This document shows, piece by piece, positions 27,257 through 35,108 of a DNA stretch of 64,000 nucleotides. The position numbers and the translations under genes were made by a program. Location: positions 1 through 64,000 of the forward strand of contig SVPU01000001.1 in assembly GCA_015065685.1 (NCBI GenBank). The letters are read 5' to 3'. Positions within the stretch are counted from its first letter, which is position 1. Every line of letters starts with the position of its first letter. Under the pieces are notes generated by a model that worked only from the letters and a program-made list of their open reading frames with translations, was not told the origin of the DNA and searched no databases. Origin of the DNA: Oscillospiraceae bacterium (GTDB lineage: Bacteria; Bacillota; Clostridia; Oscillospirales; Acutalibacteraceae).

Positions 27257-27399
27257 TTTATCCTCCGAATAAGGTTTATATAATAAAAATATTATATAAC
27301 ATAAATTATAAAATGTCTATAGATTTTTTGTGAATTTGTTTGTTTGAATTTTGGGGATTACTCTAAGGTAATAATGAAAAGTGAAGAGAGAAGAGGTAA

Positions 27400-27433
27400 A
27401 AAAAGACAAGCTTTAAAGAAGCTTGTCTTTTTG
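27400..27433 (-). terminator. Strong terminator, possibly the original ssrA terminator
   Basis: AAAAAGACAAGCTT and AAGCTTGTCTTTTT form a 14-bp stem; on the minus strand it is followed by T7. No minus-strand gene lies immediately upstream except, across the island, ssrA. It may be the terminator displaced by the insertion (inference). Confidence 0.6.
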
Positions 27434-27459
27434 GGTGTCGAGCCCCTCGACCGGTGGAG
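27433..27459. repeat. 27-bp repeat copy 1 with internal palindrome
   Basis: GGGTGTCGAGCCCCTCGACC then GGTGGAG. It matches the copy at 27532 in 24 of 27 bases; two of the changes are compensatory within GTCGAG...CTCGAC. Confidence 0.75.
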
Positions 27460-27531
27460 CTTTAACACCTAAATCCAAACCATTCGGTCGAGCCGCTAAT
27501 TTTAGATTAGCAGTGGACTTCAGAACGGATT

Positions 27532-27558
27532 GGGTGCCGAGCCCCTCGGCTGGTGGAG
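27532..27558. repeat. 27-bp repeat copy 2 with internal palindrome
   Basis: GGGTGCCGAGCCCCTCGGCT then GGTGGAG; pairs GCCGAG with CTCGGC. Its 3' end overlaps the att duplication at 27551. Confidence 0.75.
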
Positions 27559-27573
27559 ATGAGGAGAATCGAA
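27551..27573. repeat. att direct repeat, left (displaced ssrA 3' end)
   Basis: 23 bases beginning TGGTGGAGATGAGGAGAATC, identical to 32101-32123 inside ssrA. Identity stops sharply afterward (AGAATGG here, CTCCTGT in ssrA). Confidence 0.9.
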
Positions 27574-27690
27574 AGAATGGTTTACGTCAGTTTATTGGGA
27601 TTGTTTCGGATGCGCTAAAAGTGGCTTAAATAGGTGGTTTAAAGGCATTTACACATAAATGCGATTTATTGCAAAAAACACACAGTTTAG

Positions 27691-27714
27691 AAAATTCGTG
27701 TAAAATTCGTGTAA
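27691..27714. repeat. Tandem arm-type repeats, left end
   Basis: Two tandem copies of AAAATTCGTGT, with a nearly identical pair (AAAATTCGTGC twice) at 32036-32059. Position just inside each att site suggests integrase arm-binding sites. Confidence 0.7.
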
Positions 27715-27717
27715 TTT

Positions 27718-28839
27718 TTATATGCTATCGAGCACTTTGATTGCGCGTTCCTCTTCGCGTGGGTAAAGGTGAGCATAAACCTTTAAGGTTGTTTGTATAT
27801 CACTGTGGCCAAGTCTACGGGCAATTTCTTGAATATTAATACCCTCGTTTATAAGTAGGGTGGCGTGGGTATGTCTGAAATCATGTATACGAATGGTTTT
27901 AAGTCCTGCCTTTTTAGCCAATTCAATATTTTTGTTTGAAATAGCTGTATCGCTTAAACATTTTTCTCCCCCGCAAATTAAAAAATCCTCTGTCCAATTA
28001 GAATAATTTTTCTGTTGTATTTCCTTTTGCATTTTTAGAATTTCAATGAGCGGTTTGGGTATTTGCAACTTTCGATAACTTGCCTTGTTTTTGGGTGGTG
28101 TAAAAACATAACCTTTTCCTTTTAACTTTTGTGTTACTGAGCGGCGTATATTTAAAACATTATTGTTTAATTCTTTCCAACTCACAGCATTATTTTCACC
28201 TTTTCTTACACCGGTATAAAAGGCAATAGAAAAGAAGGTGTAATAAGCCCAATCTTTAACAGTATTGAGTTCTAGCCCAGATATAAACTTTCTATATTCT
28301 TCTGCAGTATAGTATTGTATTTTTTCTTCTGATATATCAAAGCTATATGGGTCTTTAAAATTTCCAATCTTGAGTAAGGGATTTTCTTTAATATATCCAA
28401 CGCGGAGTCCATAGTTGAGCATTGCACGAAATTCTTTATATGCGTTTTGTTTGGTGGTGACCTTAATCTTTTTTTTGGATATAATATTTTTCCATTCTTC
28501 AAGTTTTTTAATTGTCAGGTTTTTTAACCGAACATTTTTTAAACAAGGTAGAATGTGGTTATTTAAAATTCCCTCTGTTTTTCTCAGTGAACTTTCTCTC
28601 ACTTCATTGGATTTACTTGAAATATATAAATCATAAAGAGTTTGAATGGTTATAGAGGAGGTTTCGTCTATAATCTCTTTTTGTGATTCTAATTTTGAGA
28701 GAGCGGTTTTTGCTTCGGCGTAACCGTAAACGAGTTTGGATTTTTGACGGTAGTTGCCATCCGTATCGGTATAGTTATAGGTGACTCGATATTGAAAATC
28801 ACCGTATTTATTTTTCTTTTTGGTTTTGTAGATAGGCAT
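27718..28839 (-). CDS. int: Phage-type tyrosine recombinase (integrase)
   Basis: Catalyses site-specific integration and excision of the island. The 373 residues comprise an N-terminal arm-binding region (about 1-55), a SAM-like core-binding domain (about 60-165) and the catalytic domain. The catalytic set is visible: Arg in YTGVRKGE, HDFRHTHATLL (His-x-x-Arg), LGHSDIQTTLKVYAHL with the His and the Tyr nucleophile. It reads toward the left att site, 144 bases away. GGGCGGTG precedes ATG 28839. All catalytic residues are intact, so the enzyme may still work. Confidence 0.95.
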   Translation of the reverse strand: MPIYKTKKKNKYGDFQYRVTYNYTDTDGNYRQKSKLVYGYAEAKTALSKLESQKEIIDETSSITIQTLYDLYISSKSNEVRESSLRKTEGILNNHILPCLKNVRLKNLTIKKLEEWKNIISKKKIKVTTKQNAYKEFRAMLNYGLRVGYIKENPLLKIGNFKDPYSFDISEEKIQYYTAEEYRKFISGLELNTVKDWAYYTFFSIAFYTGVRKGENNAVSWKELNNNVLNIRRSVTQKLKGKGYVFTPPKNKASYRKLQIPKPLIEILKMQKEIQQKNYSNWTEDFLICGGEKCLSDTAISNKNIELAKKAGLKTIRIHDFRHTHATLLINEGINIQEIARRLGHSDIQTTLKVYAHLYPREEERAIKVLDSI

Positions 28840-29011
28840 AATAACACCGCCCTTTCTTTGAGGTTATAAAAATTTTATTTCTTTTATGGCCGATTATGTT
28901 ATTGTTGTGTCCACCGTTTGCATCGGTTCTGCCACTATGGGCTAGGACACCTATATTTGCAATAAATGAAATTATAACTACCACTATTGTTAGGAAAAAA
29001 CTGTACTTCAT
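28808..29011 (-). pseudogene. YHYH-type secreted protein, truncated remnant
   Basis: 67 codons: a signal-peptide-like start MKYSFFLTIVVVIISFIANI followed by AHSGRTDANGGHNNN, the N-terminal signature of small YHYH-domain proteins often carried by phages of Firmicutes. The expected His/Tyr-rich YHYH stretch is absent; after it the frame continues into unrelated Lys-rich codons and overlaps int by 32 bases. Interpreted as a decayed copy. No SD is obvious. Confidence 0.55.
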
Positions 29012-29013
29012 AA

Positions 29014-29286
29014 TTAGGTATTATTAATAAGTTTTAAAACTTCTTCATCAAAGGTGTGGGATGTTATTGAGTCCATAACTGCTTGGCATTCTATTTCGCA
29101 CATTACATTTTCCGTGAGAGTGGGCAATAAGTATGTAGGCGAATTGGATTGAAATGGAATAAGTTTGTTATTAATTAGGTCGGCTTTAATTATTGTTTTG
29201 AATTCTTCGAAAATGCAAACGAAATCGTTTTTATCGGTGTTTTCAATATATCGTTCTAAAACTTCATCGTAATATTCTACGGATAT
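29014..29286 (-). pseudogene. 5'-truncated phage gene fragment
   Basis: Minus-strand coding sequence of about 90 residues ending in ..SHTFDEEVLKLINNT, acidic and soluble (EVLERYIENTDKNDFVCIFE). No usable start codon or SD occurs at its beginning: upstream the frame runs straight into the antisense of the phosphoesterase gene at about 29287. The N-terminus was therefore probably lost in the same rearrangement that truncated that gene. Family not recognised. Confidence 0.5.
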
Positions 29287-30468
29287 ATGGACTTTGAAAA
29301 TCAAAAAATTCGTGTGATATATCTTAATACAAGCGATGCGAGTGATTGGGCGGTTGCCGATGGTGTAAAGGCACAAGCAGAATGGGTAAGTCCAACACAG
29401 ATACAATGGCTAGCTGATACGGCGCTTAATTTTACAGATAAGGCAACCCCGAGCGAATGGGGTATTGTGATTGTGGGGCATCATCCTTTGCATTATGCTT
29501 TAAGTTGTTTTGATAGCGTAATGAAACTTCTTGAAGCCTACAAAGACGGTTTAAGCGGTTCTTTATCTTGTACCATACGAACAGATACGGCAGAGGACGG
29601 AACAAAAACTTATCCGCAGCAAAAAGTAACTTATGATTTTTCTGCTACTGAAAGGGCAGAAATCATCTGTAATATTCACGGACATAATCACAATTGTGGC
29701 GCTTCTCAAATAAGTTCTACCATTCGCACAGGTTCAACAGAGGTTGAGCCGTGGTTATGGCGTTTTTGCATTCCTAATCTTTGTGCAAACCGATATAACA
29801 CAGGCGCAGAAGAAAGTGCAAATGAACAGTTTAAACAAAACTACGGTGAGTTTGACGAAGACGGAAATCCTGTATATTGGATTAAAGAAACAGGAACTGC
29901 AAAGGCAACAAGTTTTTGTGTGGTTAATATTGACCGCAAGAACAAGAAAATCTATGCTCACATTTTCGGTGCGGGTAAAGACCGAGTGATTGACTATGGG
30001 GTTATAAAGCCAACATATACAAATCAACTAATTGCAGCGGGTTATACTGAAAACCAAAAAATCAGCAGTTCGGGCGGCGGTCTTACAAGTGCAACAGGCT
30101 ACAACACAACAGGGTTTATTCCTATTGGGTATGGCTCAAGTCCATCAGCAAGAGGCGAACAAGTAATCTATTTGGCTAATATTGAAGGACTACCGACAGA
30201 CAGTAATTTTAGACTTGCTTTTTATGATGCAAATAAAGAGTTTATTGTATTACAAACTGCTAGTGGTTGGGAATCTGAGGATAATGGCGAAGCAATAAAT
30301 TTATACACGACAAACACAGACGGTTATGTTGATAGTATTGATGTTTCAGGATATACATTCTATTTACACGCTAACAGCAGTTATCTAAAAGATGTCGCAT
30401 ATTTCCGTATCTGTGCACCCGGTATTGATGCAGAATCAATTATCACTGTAAATGAGCCTATTGAATAA
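29287..30468 (+). pseudogene. 5'-truncated calcineurin-like phosphoesterase / phage tail protein
   Basis: 393 codons open from an ATG without SD. The first part is the C-terminal half of a metallophosphoesterase: FENQKIRVIYLNTSD, VIVGHHPLHYA and NIHGHNHNCGA carry the late metal-binding His residues. The N-terminal motifs (DxH, GDxxD, GNHD) are missing, so catalysis is not expected. The rest (about 255-393) is a Gly/Ser/Thr-rich beta domain (GYGSSPSARGEQVIYLANI) like a carbohydrate-binding module of tail fibres. In-frame sequence upstream reads FYGY then a stop at 29257. It likely began as a tail-associated protein and was cut by deletion. Confidence 0.7.
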
Positions 30469-30484
30469 AGGGAGGTTAAATTAA

Positions 30485-30763
30485 ATGTCAGCAGAACAAC
30501 TTGAATTTATAAAACTCCTTATTACCGAAATTACAATGATGTTGCCTGTTATTGTTGCGATATTTCTTATCATACAAGGCATCAAATGTTTGCTTCGTAG
30601 TGAGATGTTGCGTACATATTATCACAACAAAGATAAGGAAGAAATAAGGCAATATGAACTTGAAAATTTTATAGCCTTATACAAGGCATACAAGGCTCTC
30701 AAAGGCAACTCTTTCATAGATAAGATTCACAAAGAGGTTATGTCTTGGGAAGTAATAACATAA
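30485..30763 (+). CDS. Small phage membrane protein, holin-like
   Basis: 92 residues: a hydrophobic helix (about 14-34, ITMMLPVIVAIFLIIQGIKC) followed by a charged helical tail rich in Lys, Glu and Tyr. A GGGAGG SD precedes the ATG. It sits directly between the tail-protein remnant and the endolysin, the usual place of XhlA- or holin-associated proteins in phages of Firmicutes. Its role in lysis is inferred from position. Confidence 0.6.
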   Translation: MSAEQLEFIKLLITEITMMLPVIVAIFLIIQGIKCLLRSEMLRTYYHNKDKEEIRQYELENFIALYKAYKALKGNSFIDKIHKEVMSWEVIT

Positions 30764-30775
30764 GGAGTAATTTGT

Positions 30776-31753
30776 ATGAAAATTAAAATTGCGCTCGATG
30801 CAGGCCACGGTTTAAAAACTGTCGGAAAACAAACGCCCGATGGCATCAAAGAGTGGGCGCTTAATGATGCGGTATGTGATTACATAACAGAAATTCTCAA
30901 AAATTACGATTGCGAGATTATCCGCACCGATAATAACGAGGGGAATATTGATGAGAGCCTCACAAATAGGCTTAATACGGCGATTAACAAAGGAGCTAAG
31001 GTTCTTGTCTCCGTTCATCACAACGCTTACAAGGGCATTTTTGGAACACATACGGGCGTTGAGGTCTACACCGATAACAAACCCACTGCAGAGGATTCTA
31101 AGCTTGCCAATTTGATTTATGACAATTTGGTTGCAAACACAGGTTTAAAAGGTCGCAAAGTGAAGAAAGCGGCGTTTACTGTTATTAATACCAACAAGAT
31201 AACCGCCGTGCTTTGCGAAGGTGGTTTTATGGATGGTTCCATAGACTATAAAATCATAACAAGCGTATCGGGTCAACAAGCCTATGCTAAAGCGGTTGCA
31301 GATGCTTTAATTGAGTGCTACAAACTTCAAAAAGTGCAAGACCAAACAACCGATAAAATATCCGTTACATACCAAGTGTATGACAACAAGAGTAAGCGTT
31401 GGCTTCCTAATGTAGTTAACTTATCCGACTATGCGGGTATATATGGGCGTGATATTGGCGGTGTGTTTGCCAGTCTTTCAAAAGGTAACATTACATATAA
31501 AGTGCATCTCAAGGGCGGCAAATGGCTGCCTGCGGTATCAAACCGCGAAGATTATGCGGGTATAAAAGGCAAAGCCATTGACGGACTTATGATGTGCACT
31601 GACACCGGGAAAACAATTTATTATGCAGCGCACTTGAAAAAGAGAAATAAATGGTTACCTTATGTAACGGGATATAACACCGCAGATGCCAATAACGGAT
31701 ATGCGGGAATTCTCGGCCAAGAAATTGATGCAATTAAAATTTATATAAAGTGA
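30776..31753 (+). CDS. Phage endolysin, N-acetylmuramoyl-L-alanine amidase
   Basis: Lyses host peptidoglycan. 325 residues: Amidase_3 domain (about 1-178) with zinc ligands in ALDAGHG, a Glu in the early helix and VSVHHNA, plus CEGGFMDGS. It is followed by three tandem cell-wall-binding repeats (about 195-325), each with a W-LP motif and DYAGI.G..I (KRWLPNVVN.., KWLPAVSN.., KWLPYVTG..). AAGGAG precedes the ATG. It has no signal peptide, as expected for a holin-dependent endolysin. The gene is complete. Confidence 0.92.
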   Translation: MKIKIALDAGHGLKTVGKQTPDGIKEWALNDAVCDYITEILKNYDCEIIRTDNNEGNIDESLTNRLNTAINKGAKVLVSVHHNAYKGIFGTHTGVEVYTDNKPTAEDSKLANLIYDNLVANTGLKGRKVKKAAFTVINTNKITAVLCEGGFMDGSIDYKIITSVSGQQAYAKAVADALIECYKLQKVQDQTTDKISVTYQVYDNKSKRWLPNVVNLSDYAGIYGRDIGGVFASLSKGNITYKVHLKGGKWLPAVSNREDYAGIKGKAIDGLMMCTDTGKTIYYAAHLKKRNKWLPYVTGYNTADANNGYAGILGQEIDAIKIYIK

Positions 31754-31763
31754 GGTTTTAAAA

Positions 31764-31967
31764 ATGAACAAAGAAAAGATTTTAAAATGGATTAAGGCTG
31801 CGGGAGTCAGAGCAATTAAAACAGTGGCGCAAACCGCCGTTGCAACAATAGGCACAGCGGCAATACTTAGCTCTGTTGATTGGAAACTTGTGATATCCGC
31901 TTCGCTGCTTGCGGGTCTACTCTCAATACTTACTTCAGTTGGAGGTTTGCCTGAGGTGAAGGAATAA
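31764..31967 (+). CDS. Phage holin
   Basis: 67 residues: a basic N-terminus (NKEKILKWIKAAGVRAIKT), then two hydrophobic segments (TAVATIGTAAILSS and LVISASLLAGLLSILTSVGG) and an acidic end PEVKE. This matches the common small holin of Clostridial phages. It follows the endolysin by ten bases with a GAGG SD, completing a lysis cassette. A terminator follows. Confidence 0.85.
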   Translation: MNKEKILKWIKAAGVRAIKTVAQTAVATIGTAAILSSVDWKLVISASLLAGLLSILTSVGGLPEVKE

Positions 31968-31972
31968 AATAA

Positions 31973-32009
31973 AAGCCGCCCTTCCTTCTTTTTGGAGGGG
32001 CGGTGTTTT
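31973..32009 (+). terminator. Terminator of the lysis cassette
   Basis: CCGCCCTTCC and GGAGGGGCGG pair over 10 bp (one G-T), followed by TGTTTTC. Confidence 0.8.
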
Positions 32010-32035
32010 CATATTAAAAAGTAATATTTTTAAAC

Positions 32036-32059
32036 AAAATTCGTGCAAAATTCGTGCAA
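32036..32059. repeat. Tandem arm-type repeats, right end
   Basis: Two tandem copies of AAAATTCGTGC, same orientation as the pair at 27691-27714 and differing only at the C/T position. Confidence 0.7.
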
Positions 32060-32092
32060 GAAAAAAGAAAACCGCTACTTTAAGCGGTTTTC
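32060..32092 (-). terminator. ssrA terminator supplied by the island
   Basis: On the minus strand AAAACCGC and GCGGTTTT flank a short loop and are followed by CTTTTTTC, nine bases beyond the tmRNA 3' end. It lies inside the island. Confidence 0.8.
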
Positions 32093-32100
32093 AGCGTAGT

Positions 32101-32123
32101 TGGTGGAGATGAGGAGAATCGAA
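32101..32123. repeat. att direct repeat, right (within ssrA)
   Basis: Functional copy of the 23-bp duplication; covers the acceptor 3' strand and part of the T arm of tmRNA. Confidence 0.9.
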
Positions 32124-32446
32124 CTCCTGTCCGAAAATCTATCCATACGGGCGTCTCCGAGCGCAGACGCATTTTTAAATTCCCTTATAAAACCGTCAAG
32201 CGTCGAACTGTTTTACTCGGTAGCCTCTAATGCGTGACCGCGGCTGAGACATTCCGCTGTTCACGTTCACCACTAAAATGACACCCTCCCAAAGCCGTGG
32301 TACTCCTTGGTTGGATGAGCCGCCTAATTAGGCAGCTAAAGCAACTTTATTGTTGTTAGTTAATTTTTTATGCGGATTTTAAAGCGGTTCCGCACCGCTG
32401 CTCGCTTCCCATATTTCAAAATCCCCGTCGAAACCTTTACATCCCC
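32101..32446 (-). ncRNA. ssrA: tmRNA
   Basis: Rescues stalled ribosomes together with SmpB. The 346-nt RNA begins GGGGATGTAAAGGTTTCGAC and ends with the T arm GGAGTTCGATTCTCC and CATCTCCACCA; the first and last seven bases pair as acceptor stem. The tag frame (codons at about 32328-32369) encodes K-K-L-T-N-N-N-K-V-A-L-A-A followed by TAA, ending in the ALAA degron. The resume codon is not certain: a GCA in the usual place is out of frame with this tag. The 3' end is the attachment site of the neighbouring island and is intact. smpB lies 45 bases upstream. Confidence 0.96.
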
Positions 32447-32491
32447 AAATAGATTAATTCGTAATGCGTAATTCGTAATGCATAATTGAAT

Positions 32492-32950
32492 TTATCGGTT
32501 TTGTTCTTTCATTGCGCGGTCGATAGCGCGGTTGGCATCTCGTTTTGCGGCAACATCGCGTTTATCATAAAGCTTTTTACCCTTGCACAACCCTAATTGC
32601 ACCTTAACCAGCGACCCCTTGAAATAAAGTGAAAGGGGGATAAGCGCCAAGCCCTCTTGCTTAACTGCACCGAAAAGCCGCATAATCTCTCGCTTGTGAA
32701 GCAGAAGCTTGCGGTTGCGGTCGGGCTTGCGGTTGAAAATGTTACCGTGCTCATAAGGGCTTATGTGCATTTGCTTGATAATCATTTCACCGTTATCAAT
32801 GCTGCACCAGGCATCCTTGAGATTAACCCCGCCTTGTCTTATCGACTTTACCTCTGTGCCCGAAAGTGAAATTCCGGCTTCAAAGCTTTCAAGCACAAAA
32901 TATTCGTGATATGCCTTTTTGTTGGTTGCAATTGTTTTTGTGTTCTCCAC
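32492..32950 (-). CDS. smpB: SsrA-binding protein
   Basis: Binds tmRNA and places it on stalled ribosomes. The 152 residues match the family: [48 protein letters not shown] and the C-terminal [19 protein letters not shown]. The ATG follows GGAGGG on the minus strand. Located immediately upstream of ssrA, so both partners of trans-translation are co-located and likely co-transcribed. Confidence 0.98.
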   Translation of the reverse strand: MENTKTIATNKKAYHEYFVLESFEAGISLSGTEVKSIRQGGVNLKDAWCSIDNGEMIIKQMHISPYEHGNIFNRKPDRNRKLLLHKREIMRLFGAVKQEGLALIPLSLYFKGSLVKVQLGLCKGKKLYDKRDVAAKRDANRAIDRAMKEQNR

Positions 32951-33004
32951 CGAAATCCCTCCTTTAGCATTTTAGCACATAGAAAATAAAAACAATGTCG
33001 AAAA

Positions 33005-33032
33005 ACAAACGCCCGTAAAAACTACGGGCGTT
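33005..33032 (-). terminator. Ferredoxin gene terminator
   Basis: ACGCCCGTA and TACGGGCGT form a 9-bp stem; on the minus strand it is followed by TTGTTTTT. Confidence 0.85.
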
Positions 33033-33055
33033 CAAAGATTCTATTTCTATGTAGA

Positions 33056-33226
33056 TTAACCTTCGGAAATAGCCTCTACAGGACAACCTGCTGCACAAGC
33101 ACCGCAATCGCAGCATGCATCTGCGTCGATAACATATTGTCCATCACCCTCAGAAATAGCGTCTACAGGGCAACCTGCTGCACAAGCACCACAGTTGATG
33201 CAAGCATCTGAAATAACGTAAGCCAT
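33056..33226 (-). CDS. Clostridial 2[4Fe-4S] ferredoxin
   Basis: Low-potential electron carrier for anaerobic metabolism. A 56-residue protein with two cluster motifs, CINCGACAAGCP and CCDCGACAAGCP, giving all eight cysteine ligands, and the symmetrical halves typical of clostridial ferredoxin. GGAGGTG precedes the ATG at 33226. Monocistronic with its own terminator. Likely electron partner for hydrogenases or pyruvate:ferredoxin oxidoreductase elsewhere in the genome (inference). Confidence 0.97.
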   Translation of the reverse strand: MAYVISDACINCGACAAGCPVDAISEGDGQYVIDADACCDCGACAAGCPVEAISEG

Positions 33227-33328
33227 AAATACACCTCCATAGCTTTATTAATTTTATTTTAGCAATTATTATATAAAAAAGCAAGAAAAATATTAAATAA
33301 TAAAAAAATTCTCAAAATATCAAACTTT

Positions 33329-34162
33329 TTATTCTTTTTCGGCGCTTTTTTTCTTATGCGGTGCAAACTTAACCTGACTTCTGTGAATCTTGTAGGGAAT
33401 TGAATCACTGTCCACCGGTTTCACAAAAAGGTTTCCGGTAACAAGGTTTGCATCGGTAACGGTCATAACGCCATCGGCAGTTTTAACGTTTGAGCCAACC
33501 TTGGGGGTTATTGTGTTGAGATATTCATAAGCGTTTTGCTCATATTTAAGGCAACACATAAGTCTGCCGCAGCTGCCCGAAACCTTTGTGGGATTAAGAG
33601 AGAGTCCCTGCTCCTTTGCCATTTTGATGGAAACGGTTTGAAAATCACCCAGAAAACGCTTGCAGCAATATGGCTGACCGCAAATTCCGATTCCACCGAG
33701 CATTTTTGCCTCATCGCGAACACCTATCTGCCGAAGCTCGATTCTCTTGTGAAAATGAGCGGCCAAATCCTTAACAAGCTCGCGGAAATCAACGCGACCG
33801 TCAGATGTGAAGAAAAACACAATTCGGCTGCAATCAAATGAATATTCCGCTCTCACAAGCTTCATATCAAGCTCGTGCTCTGCAACCATTTTTTCGCAAA
33901 CCTCAAGTGCCTCCTGTTCCTTTTCGGCATTCTCGGCAACCTTTTTCAAATCCTTCTCGGTTGCAATTCTAAGCATTTTGCAAAGGGGCTTAACAATATC
34001 TTCATCCTTAACCGAATGGTTTGCCTCGGAAACTCTGCCGAGTTCCTTTCCGCTTTGCATTTCAACAACAACCACATCGCCCTCTTTAACGGTATGACCG
34101 GCGGGGTCGAAAAAATATGGTTTTCCGTTGTCCTTAAATTTAACGGATATAACTTCTGTCAT
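33329..34162 (-). CDS. yaaT: PSP1-domain protein YaaT (RicT-like)
   Basis: Homologue of Bacillus YaaT/RicT, a subunit of the Fe-S-containing Y-complex that directs RNase Y and affects sporulation, competence and biofilm formation. The 277 residues include the PSP1 domain (about 60-150) with RIVFFFTSDGRVDFRELVKD and a Cys-rich stretch GGIGICGQPYCCKRFLGDF and GSCGRLMCCLKYE. GGAGGT fits ATG 34162; TTG 34174 overlaps it. The yaaT-holB order is conserved from Bacillus. rny lies elsewhere in the window. Confidence 0.93.
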   Translation of the reverse strand: MTEVISVKFKDNGKPYFFDPAGHTVKEGDVVVVEMQSGKELGRVSEANHSVKDEDIVKPLCKMLRIATEKDLKKVAENAEKEQEALEVCEKMVAEHELDMKLVRAEYSFDCSRIVFFFTSDGRVDFRELVKDLAAHFHKRIELRQIGVRDEAKMLGGIGICGQPYCCKRFLGDFQTVSIKMAKEQGLSLNPTKVSGSCGRLMCCLKYEQNAYEYLNTITPKVGSNVKTADGVMTVTDANLVTGNLFVKPVDSDSIPYKIHRSQVKFAPHKKKSAEKE

Positions 34163-34181
34163 AAAGACCTCCAAGTCAATT

Positions 34182-35108
34182 TTATTGCTTAAAAATCTCG
34201 GAAGAGCGGCTTATAAGAGCCGAAAAAAGAAGACCGAGATTGATATTTGTTATAAGTGATTTTTCCAAATCGCACAGTTCGCTATAAAACAAAGAAAGAG
34301 CCTTTGCTTTTTCGCCGTAAATATTTTCCCTCAAATGACGCGCCACTGTGATTTTCATTTTTTTGAAAAATGCGGCCGCTTCGTTTCGGCTTTTTTCTAA
34401 TTTGGAAACACAGGTAAAGCATCCCCAAGAATCGCCTCTTAATGCACAATCCAAAAAAAGCTCGCAAGCCTCATCCTGAGCGTTTTCCTCGTTTGCCAAA
34501 AGACCCAGCGCTTTTCCTATGTTGTTTTGTGAGCTATGAAGTGCTGAAGCGACATCCTCTTCACTGTAATCGTGTGTTGCTTTTATATATTCTGCCGCCG
34601 ATTCGCTATCGGGTGCAGAAAGGGTCAAGCAAAGGCAACGCGAAATAACGGTGGGAAGAAGAGAAGACTTGCTTTCGGCAATCAAAATAAACTTAACTGC
34701 CTGCGGCGGCTCCTCAAGCACCTTGAGCAACGCATTTTGAGATTGCTCGTTCATGGTGTCGGCAAAATCTATAATAAAAACCTTGTGCTCTGCGGTGTGC
34801 GGTTTGATAAAAGCATCTTCACGAAGCTCTCTTATCTGCGCAACGGCAATGCTCTTTTTGTTCTCTTCGGGCGCAACCACTGTGATATCAGGGTGGTTGC
34901 CGCTTTTTTGCAGCTCACAGCCGCGACAGCTTTCGCAAGGTATTTTATCACCCTCGCAAACGGCGGCACGCGCGATGAAATTCGCCAAGGTGTGTCTGCC
35001 GGAGCCGATTTCACCCTCAATTAAAATTGCGTGGGGAATATGCTTTTGCGAGAGCGCGTTTAAAACGGCGTCTCTTAATTTCAAATTTCCAACAAGCGGG
35101 AAACTCAT
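34182..35108 (-). CDS. holB: DNA polymerase III subunit delta'
   Basis: Clamp-loader subunit. 308 residues with an AAA+ fold: EGEIGSGRHTLANFIARAA in the P-loop position, a zinc module with four cysteines (CEGDKIPCESCRGCELQ), FIIDFADTMNEQSQNALLKV and LEEPPQAVKFILIAES, then PTVISRC. It overlaps trpS by four bases upstream and lies 19 bases before yaaT, forming a trpS-holB-yaaT operon. Confidence 0.94.
   Translation of the reverse strand: MSFPLVGNLKLRDAVLNALSQKHIPHAILIEGEIGSGRHTLANFIARAAVCEGDKIPCESCRGCELQKSGNHPDITVVAPEENKKSIAVAQIRELREDAFIKPHTAEHKVFIIDFADTMNEQSQNALLKVLEEPPQAVKFILIAESKSSLLPTVISRCLCLTLSAPDSESAAEYIKATHDYSEEDVASALHSSQNNIGKALGLLANEENAQDEACELFLDCALRGDSWGCFTCVSKLEKSRNEAAAFFKKMKITVARHLRENIYGEKAKALSLFYSELCDLEKSLITNINLGLLFSALISRSSEIFKQ

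Larger units (their letters stand above)
27551..32123. mobile_element. Prophage remnant integrated at the 3' end of ssrA
   Basis: About 4.57 kb bounded by a 23-bp perfect direct repeat (27551-27573 and 32101-32123) that equals the 3' end of tmRNA. It carries a tyrosine integrase near the left end, two truncated genes, a small membrane protein, an endolysin and a holin. Arm-type repeats lie just inside both ends. No head, packaging, replication or repressor genes remain, so it is defective on its own; it could be a satellite only if mobilised in trans. The island supplies a terminator just past ssrA. Confidence 0.88.

Noticed and set aside
27423-27629. 68-codon open frame with repeated W-V-SPS-GG-like segments
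   Set aside because: It is a translation of the 27-bp DNA repeats and the att duplication, lacks an SD and crosses non-coding terminator and tmRNA sequence.
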